Part shown: positions 13,894 through 18,314 of the stretch, one piece after another | How positions within the stretch are numbered: position 1 is the first letter of the stretch | Layout: every line of letters begins with the position of its first letter | Origin: CAYJMQ01 sp964392415 | Lineage (GTDB): Bacteria; Bdellovibrionota; JACOXK01; 2-02-FULL-40-11 | DNA: 18,314 bases | Assembly (NCBI GenBank): GCA_964392415.1 | Contig: CAYMPL010000041.1 | Span: 1-18,314 of the forward strand | Reading direction: 5' to 3' | Notes under the pieces: generated by a model | Seen by the model: the letters and a program-made list of their open reading frames with translations, nothing else | Databases searched by the model: none | Told to the model about the DNA's origin: nothing | Translations under genes and position numbers: made by a program

Positions 13894-15408
13894 ATGGAGA
13901 GACAAAAAAAGATAAGCGCCCCGGGTAAATACCCCTTTACACGCGGCATTCATGCCGAAATGTATCGGAACCGTCTCTGGACGATGCGGCAATACGCCGG
14001 TTTTGCCACAGCAGCCGAATCGAACAAACGCTACCACTATCTTTTAAAGCATGGACAAAAGGGATTGAGTGTCGCGTTCGATCTTCCCACACAGATGGGA
14101 TACGACTCGGATCATTCGATGAGCCGCGGGGAGGTGGGGAAAGTGGGTGTCGCCATCGATACGATTGAGGATATGAAAACCCTTTTTCACGGCATCCCTC
14201 TGGACAAGGTCTCCACATCGATGACGATCAACGCAACCGCTTCGATTCTTCTCTGTCTTTATGCCGCCGTTGCAAAAAACGAGGGGATACCGATAAAAAA
14301 ACTTCGCGGCACCATCCAAAATGACATTCTAAAGGAGTATCTGGCGAGGGGGACCTACATCTACCCCCCCAAAGCCTCGCTTCGATTGATCACAGATATT
14401 TTTAAATTCTGTAAAGATGAAATGCCGGAATGGAATACGATTTCAATTTCTGGCTACCACATTCGGGAAGCTGGGGCTACGGCGGTGCAGGAGGTCGCGT
14501 TTACGCTCGCAAATGGCATCACTTACGTCGATGCGGCCATCAAAGCAGGGCTTAATGTCGACGAATTCTCGAACCGGCTCTCCTTCTTTTTCAATGTTCA
14601 GAATAACTTTCTTGAAGAGATCGCCAAATTCCGGACCGCAAGAAGACTTTGGGCAAGAATCATGCGTGAACGCTTTGGCGCTAAAAACGACAGATCGTGC
14701 ATGCTTCGTTTTCACGCCCAAACGGCGGGCGTTTCTCTCACCGCCCAGCAGCCGCTGAACAATATTTCCCGTGTGACGCTCCAGGCAATGGCAGCGGTGT
14801 TGGGGGGGGCGCAATCGATCCATACCAATAGCTATGATGAGGCATTGGCGCTCCCTAGCGAGGAAGCAGTCCGGATTGCGCTTCGAACTCAGCAGATCAT
14901 CGCTTATGAGTCGGGGGTCACAGATACGGTGGATCCCATCGGCGGATCTTATTTGCTCGAACATCTCACAGACGAGATCGAGGGACGAGCCGAAGAGTAT
15001 ATTCAAAAAATAGATGCACAGGGGGGGGTCATTGCCTGTATCCAGAATGGATACCTTCCACGTGAAATTCAGCGTGAAAGCTTTGAGTATCAGAGTAAAG
15101 TCGAGAAAAAAGAAACTATTATTGTGGGGGTCAATGAATTTATGGTTGAAAATGAAAAGAAACTAAAAATTCAGCGGGTCGCCCCGCAACATGAAAAGAT
15201 ACAGATCGAGCGTCTCAAAAAATTTAAGAAAAAAAGGAATATGGCGCTCGTTGGAAAATCGCTCTCTCAACTTAAGAAAGCCGCCAAATCAGATAAAAAT
15301 CTCATTCCTGTAATCCTTGAGGCTGTTCAAAACCGGGCCACCCTCGGCGAAATTTCTGACGCGCTTCGGGAAGTATTTGGGGTGTATAAAGAAAGTGTGA
15401 CGATATGA
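13894..15408 (+). CDS. mcmA1: methylmalonyl-CoA mutase, catalytic (large) subunit of the split type
   Basis: 504 residues from the ATG at 13894, four bases after the carrier stop with GAGTAGG just before; a TTG at 13882 is an alternative. It interconverts methylmalonyl-CoA and succinyl-CoA using adenosylcobalamin. It has the TIM-barrel substrate domain only: T-M-R-Q-Y-A-G-F (30-37), L-K-E-Y-L-A-R-G-T-Y-I-Y-P-P (147-159) and S-I-S-G-Y-H (184-189). By spacing, Tyr34, Arg152 and His189 match Tyr89, Arg207 and His244 of the Propionibacterium enzyme. Tyr34 and Arg152 favour methylmalonyl-CoA over isobutyryl-CoA. The C-terminal cobalamin-binding domain is absent, as in two-subunit mutases, and no small subunit, epimerase or MeaB chaperone lies nearby in this window. 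Confidence 0.94.
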   Translation: MERQKKISAPGKYPFTRGIHAEMYRNRLWTMRQYAGFATAAESNKRYHYLLKHGQKGLSVAFDLPTQMGYDSDHSMSRGEVGKVGVAIDTIEDMKTLFHGIPLDKVSTSMTINATASILLCLYAAVAKNEGIPIKKLRGTIQNDILKEYLARGTYIYPPKASLRLITDIFKFCKDEMPEWNTISISGYHIREAGATAVQEVAFTLANGITYVDAAIKAGLNVDEFSNRLSFFFNVQNNFLEEIAKFRTARRLWARIMRERFGAKNDRSCMLRFHAQTAGVSLTAQQPLNNISRVTLQAMAAVLGGAQSIHTNSYDEALALPSEEAVRIALRTQQIIAYESGVTDTVDPIGGSYLLEHLTDEIEGRAEEYIQKIDAQGGVIACIQNGYLPREIQRESFEYQSKVEKKETIIVGVNEFMVENEKKLKIQRVAPQHEKIQIERLKKFKKKRNMALVGKSLSQLKKAAKSDKNLIPVILEAVQNRATLGEISDALREVFGVYKESVTI

Positions 15409-15483
15409 AGCAAATCTATTTCTTCATAAGGTCCTCACTCTAAAACAAAAAAAGATCTGGAAAAAAATTCGACATGGGACATT

Positions 15484-15897
15484 ATGAAATCCTTTACAGA
15501 ATATCTGACCTTTAACACAAAAAAACGAAGAGAGATCGTTAGACTTACAGATAAAGTGCAGTCCTTTCTATCTCGCGCGAAAATAAAAGAGGGGTTTATT
15601 TTGGTCTCTGCCATGCATATTACGGCGGGAGTTTTCATCAATGACAACGAATCAGGGTTGCATAAAGATATCGAAGAGTGGCTGGAGAAGCTCGCCCCTT
15701 CGGGAATAAATTACCGGCACCATCAGACCGGAGAAGATAATGGCGACGCGCATCTTAAAAATCTTTTAATCGGCCATCAGGTTATCGTCCCCGTCACAGA
15801 TGGAAAACTTGATTTTGGCCCCTGGCAGGAGGTTTTCTACGCAGAATTTGACGGGCAGAGAAATAAAAGGGTTCTCCTAAAGGCAATAGGGGAATAG
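15484..15897 (+). CDS. YjbQ-family (UPF0047) protein
   Basis: 137 residues, full length for this small family. Members have been reported to have weak thiamin-phosphate synthase activity, but their real role is unsettled. Signature features are visible: H-I-T-A at 45-48, N-D-N-E around 53-56, the Y-x-H-H...E-D-N-x2-x-H segment (77-90, metal-ligand-like His and Glu) and F-G-P-W-Q (111-115), followed by a basic R-N-K-R-V end. It lies 75 bases after the mutase on the same strand with no obvious terminator between, so it may be read through from that operon. No clear ribosome binding site. Confidence 0.9.
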   Translation: MKSFTEYLTFNTKKRREIVRLTDKVQSFLSRAKIKEGFILVSAMHITAGVFINDNESGLHKDIEEWLEKLAPSGINYRHHQTGEDNGDAHLKNLLIGHQVIVPVTDGKLDFGPWQEVFYAEFDGQRNKRVLLKAIGE

Positions 15898-15935
15898 AAA
15901 AATATCGTATGGAATAGGTATAAAGGAAGAATCAC

Positions 15936-16124
15936 ATGACAAAATTTCTTTACAGATCGCGAACAAACAAAAAAATCGCGGGGATTTGTGGGGGGCTCGG
16001 TGAATATTTTTCCGTTGACCCGATTCTCTTTCGCCTCATATGGATAGGGGCCGTTCTTCTATTTGGAACCGGGATTCTTCTTTATCTGATTGCATGGCTT
16101 CTTATCCCCCTTGAAAGCCGATAA
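15936..16124 (+). CDS. small PspC-domain membrane protein
   Basis: 62 residues. The first ~30 carry the PspC signature (basic N terminus, K-I-A-G-I-C-G-G-L-G-E-Y-F, then D-P-I-L-F-R-L), followed by one hydrophobic membrane segment (about 34-57). Stand-alone proteins of this size are common and are linked to phage-shock and envelope-stress responses, although no other psp gene is visible. AAAGGAAG six bases before the ATG is a good ribosome binding site. The gene is convergent with the PIN remnant, 11 bases away. Confidence 0.9.
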   Translation: MTKFLYRSRTNKKIAGICGGLGEYFSVDPILFRLIWIGAVLLFGTGILLYLIAWLLIPLESR

Positions 16125-16135
16125 TTCTTGATTTT

Positions 16136-16453
16136 TCATTTAAATAAAATCCATCGAAACGAAACATATTTAGAGATTATTTCAAAATCTTTGCCCCGGC
16201 TCACAAGAATTGCGCCATTCTGTTTAGCAGATAACGCCAGTAAGACATCATTTTGAATTTCTTCTGAATATTTTTGAAAAGTTTGTGGAAGCCGCGACAG
16301 AATTATTGCTGCCTGTTCCCAAATTTTATTTGTAGGAGCAGGCATTTCAATAAGATGATGAATATAGGATTCTGTAAGCCTTTTTGCCCTTTGAGTCTTA
16401 CACCCCCTAATAAGTTCACTTTTAACAATAGGAGAAAGACGAATCCTGTAATG
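16136..16453 (-). pseudogene. 5'-truncated PIN-domain (VapC-like) toxin remnant
   Basis: About 105 codons with PIN-domain character: L-S-P-I-V-K-S-E-L-I-R-G (second acidic residue Glu), N-D-V-L-L-A-L-S-A (third, Asp) and G-K-D-F-E-I-I (fourth, Asp). The usual opening with the first catalytic Asp and about 25-40 residues is missing, and no start codon or ribosome binding site remains. The frame is open upstream only because it enters thiolase codons in another frame. Homology begins at about 16450, exactly where the thiolase family ends, so a deletion or recombination seems to have fused the toxin's 3' part to the thiolase. No antitoxin gene is present. It is probably dead. Confidence 0.7.
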
Positions 16454-17630
16454 CTTCCACCACCACCGCAATTCCCTGCCCGCCGCCAATGCAGGCAGAG
16501 CCGATGCCATATTTCTTTTTTCGACGACGAAGTTCATAAAGCAGATGCATGATAATCCTCGCCCCTGAGGCGCCGAGCGGATGACCGACGGCAATAGCCC
16601 CTCCATTTACGTTCATGATCTCCCGATTTAATTTTAGTGTCTTTTCAACGGCAACATATTGTGCCGCAAAAGCTTCATTGACTTCGACCAAATCCATTTC
16701 ATCAAGCGACATCCCAACTTTTTTCAACGCCTTTGGAATCGCCAGAGCCGGACCGATTCCCATGATTTTAGGATCGCATCCTGAAACACCCCATCCCAAA
16801 AGCCTGCCAATCGGTTTCACTTTCAAGCGATTGGCAGCCTGAGAGGATGTCACAACCATTGCGGCTGCTCCATCTGTAATGCCGCTCGCATTCCCTGCTG
16901 TCACAACCCCCTCTTTCACAAAAAGCGACTTGAGTTTTGAAAGACCTTCCAGTGTGCTCTCAGGTTTTGGATGTTCATCATTCCGAAAAACCTTTTTATT
17001 CCCTCTCGCGTCTAAAATTTCGATCGGCGAAATCTCTTCATCAAAATACCCCTTTTCCAACGCACTTTTATAAGCCATCTGACTTCTCAGCGCATAGTCA
17101 TCCGCCTCTTTGCGTGATACCCCTTTTTGTTTCGCAAGCCCTTCCACTGTGAGCGCCATCGGAAGGCCGGCATAAGAATCGGTGAGCGCCCCCCAAAGCG
17201 CGTCCTGAAGCTCGGTCGGACCCATCCGGATCCCCCATCGCGCCCCTTTTACGATATAAGGGGACTGACTCATGTTCTCTGTTCCACCTGCCAAAACCAT
17301 TTCTGCTTCATCCGCTAAAATCTCTTCGGCAGCATTGATCACCGCCTGAAAACCGGAGCCGCAGAGACGATTTAGCGTATAGGCTGGGACTTCCATCGGA
17401 ACACCGACATGGAGACCGACATGACGGGCAAGGTAAGGGGCATCTAAAGAAGTTTGCGCCACATTGCCAAAGATAACGTGATCTACCGAGGCTGGTGATA
17501 TTCCGGCCTTTTCTATCGCCGCCTTTGATGCAAAGACGGCGAGGCTTGTCGCCGAAAGATCTTTAAGCCCCCCTCCAAACGCCCCAAACGGTGTCCGTTG
17601 ACCGGGAAGAATTACAATTTCTTTTGTCAT
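16422..17630 (-). CDS. acetyl-CoA C-acyltransferase (thiolase)
   Basis: 402 residues. It cleaves 3-ketoacyl-CoA with CoA or condenses two acyl-CoAs. The catalytic residues are intact: Cys90 in L-C-G-S-G, the N-E-A-F motif (318-321), His350 in G-H-P-L-G and Cys380 in C-I-G-G-G-Q-G. Homology to the family ends at V-E-A-L (391-394); the last eight residues (Q-D-S-S-F-S-Y-C) are out-of-frame reading into the PIN remnant, so the original stop appears to have been lost. It lies 63 bases behind the threonine ammonia-lyase gene on the same strand and may be co-transcribed. It could act in acetoacetyl-CoA metabolism, beta-oxidation or isoleucine breakdown; the sequence alone does not decide. Confidence 0.94.
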   Translation of the reverse strand: MTKEIVILPGQRTPFGAFGGGLKDLSATSLAVFASKAAIEKAGISPASVDHVIFGNVAQTSLDAPYLARHVGLHVGVPMEVPAYTLNRLCGSGFQAVINAAEEILADEAEMVLAGGTENMSQSPYIVKGARWGIRMGPTELQDALWGALTDSYAGLPMALTVEGLAKQKGVSRKEADDYALRSQMAYKSALEKGYFDEEISPIEILDARGNKKVFRNDEHPKPESTLEGLSKLKSLFVKEGVVTAGNASGITDGAAAMVVTSSQAANRLKVKPIGRLLGWGVSGCDPKIMGIGPALAIPKALKKVGMSLDEMDLVEVNEAFAAQYVAVEKTLKLNREIMNVNGGAIAVGHPLGASGARIIMHLLYELRRRKKKYGIGSACIGGGQGIAVVVEALQDSSFSYC

Positions 17631-17693
17631 AAGGATTCAATACAAAATAGAATGAAGCAGATCAACAAACATTTTTCTTTGGATTTTTAAGAT

Positions 17694-18263
17694 TTAGAAA
17701 GTCGCTGACAAGGTTTCATAGCCTGCTTTTTTGAGGGCCCGAAAAATAGCCCGGATATGCTCATGCCCCCGCGTCTCAAGGGTTAAAAAGACGCGTGTTT
17801 TACCATAGGCAAGATTTAGAAGCGCGCGGTCGTGCGCCACCTGCATGATGTTTGCCTTTTGTTCTGCAATGATCTCTGTCAGCTGATGAAGCGCCCCCGG
17901 GCGGTCTTCCAAAACAACGCTTAGTTTCACCATCCGCCCTTCCTGAACAAGACCACGCTCAATGACATGGGAAAGGGTTGTGACATCGATATTCCCCCCG
18001 CTCAGAAGACAAACAATATTTTTTTCCCGCGGCTTTAACTTTCCAGACAACAAGACGGCAAGTGTGGTTGCCCCCGCCCCTTCGACAACTGTCTTTGTTT
18101 TCTCGAGAAGCTGAACAATGGCGGATGAAATCTCCTCATCGGTCACTGTCACCACATCATCGACATATTTTTGAATATATCCAAAAGTATAAGGGCTTGT
18201 CTTTTTCACCGCGATCCCATCGGCCATCGTATGAATTGTTTTCCAGTGAACCACCCCCGCGGG
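17694..18263 (-). CDS. ilvA: threonine ammonia-lyase, C-terminal part (5' end lost at contig edge)
   Basis: About 190 codons of a PLP enzyme that deaminates threonine to 2-oxobutyrate and ammonia. Visible are the end of the catalytic domain (T-M-A-D-G-I-A-V-K, then V-V-E-G-A-G-A and L-L-S-G-G-N) and a C-terminal ACT domain (last ~75 residues, V-V-L-E-D-R-P-G-A-L-H), which in this family mediates allosteric control. The PLP-binding lysine and the real start lie beyond the window. The reading frame is sensible until about 18262, where it runs into poly-G. The GTG at 18254 is an internal codon, not a start. Serine/threonine dehydratases of the catabolic (TdcB-like) and biosynthetic types are hard to separate from this piece. 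Confidence 0.88.
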   Translation of the reverse strand, partial: PAGVVHWKTIHTMADGIAVKKTSPYTFGYIQKYVDDVVTVTDEEISSAIVQLLEKTKTVVEGAGATTLAVLLSGKLKPREKNIVCLLSGGNIDVTTLSHVIERGLVQEGRMVKLSVVLEDRPGALHQLTEIIAEQKANIMQVAHDRALLNLAYGKTRVFLTLETRGHEHIRAIFRALKKAGYETLSATF

Positions 18264-18314
18264 TGTGTGGGGGGGGGGGGTTGGGGCGGGGGGGGGGGGG
18301 GGGGGGGGGGTGGG
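18262..18314. other. poly-G tail, probable sequencing or assembly artefact
   Basis: Of these 53 bases all but seven are G. It interrupts the middle of the threonine ammonia-lyase gene, where the protein could not tolerate such a tract. Two-colour Illumina chemistry yields poly-G at read ends, which would explain a contig ending this way. Confidence 0.8.

Noticed and set aside
14443..15006. 187-codon minus-strand open frame inside the mutase gene
   Set aside because: Antisense shadow of the mutase; composition follows the sense codons and no domain is seen.
15409..15483. Possible terminator or riboswitch between the mutase and YjbQ genes
   Set aside because: No stable hairpin with a T-run and no cobalamin or TPP riboswitch core seen in 75 bases.
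16454..16606. Upstream part of the minus-strand 156-codon frame containing the PIN remnant
   Set aside because: It is out-of-frame thiolase sequence; only the part after about 16453 resembles a PIN domain.
17631..17693. Promoter for the thiolase gene
   Set aside because: Only weak -35/-10 matches at poor spacing; co-transcription with the upstream lyase is equally likely.
1..18314. CRISPR arrays, tRNA or rRNA genes, insertion sequences, phage genes
   Set aside because: No regularly spaced repeats, no tRNA/rRNA motifs and no transposase or phage proteins were seen on either strand.

Overview
The window looks like a contig end from a Gram-negative, deltaproteobacteria-like lineage, possibly a poorly cultured one. 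Supporting signs are sigma-54 enhancer-binding proteins, a PilZ/GGDEF pair, a multi-domain histidine kinase, UppP, a split propionyl-CoA carboxylase and a split methylmalonyl-CoA mutase. Base composition is moderate and the lineage call is inference. The last ~53 bases are almost pure G and look like a sequencing or assembly artefact.

Layout. (1) 1-489: the first codons of a minus-strand gene with a strong ribosome binding site, then a 436-base stretch without a gene. That stretch holds an orphan promoter/terminator pair (possible small RNA), a perfect 26-bp palindrome and a sigma-70-type promoter. (2) 490-4186: a tightly packed signalling operon of REC-like/GGDEF diguanylate cyclase, GAF/PAS histidine kinase, undecaprenyl-diphosphatase UppP and a stand-alone receiver protein, with 4-base overlaps at two of three junctions. 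(3) 4237-7002: uvrA, apparently with its own promoter and almost no 5' leader. (4) 7148-9958: two related regulators. The first is a complete sigma-54 activator. The second lacks the sigma-54 contact loop, the Walker B aspartate and both arginine fingers, but keeps nearly the same DNA-binding helix-turn-helix, and it sits directly behind a near-consensus sigma-54 (-24/-12) promoter. This reads as a possible feedback pair and is the most interesting part of the window. (5) 9886-10251 (minus): a PilZ protein whose 3' end overlaps the second regulator. It is divergent from the carboxylase operon, with a promoter that appears to share a -35 box with the operon's. (6) 10323-15408: carboxyltransferase, biotin carboxylase, free biotin carrier protein and methylmalonyl-CoA mutase catalytic subunit, converting propionyl-CoA through methylmalonyl-CoA to succinyl-CoA. 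(7) 15484-16124: a YjbQ-family protein and a small PspC-domain membrane protein. (8) 16136-18314 (minus): threonine ammonia-lyase (5' end lost), a thiolase, and a 5'-truncated PIN-domain toxin remnant abutting the thiolase end.

How the parts fit. Threonine ammonia-lyase makes 2-oxobutyrate, which can become propionyl-CoA. A 3-ketoacyl-CoA thiolase can also release propionyl-CoA. The carboxylase/mutase operon then feeds succinyl-CoA into the TCA cycle. Separately, a c-di-GMP synthase and a c-di-GMP receptor (PilZ) are both present, although they are in different operons.
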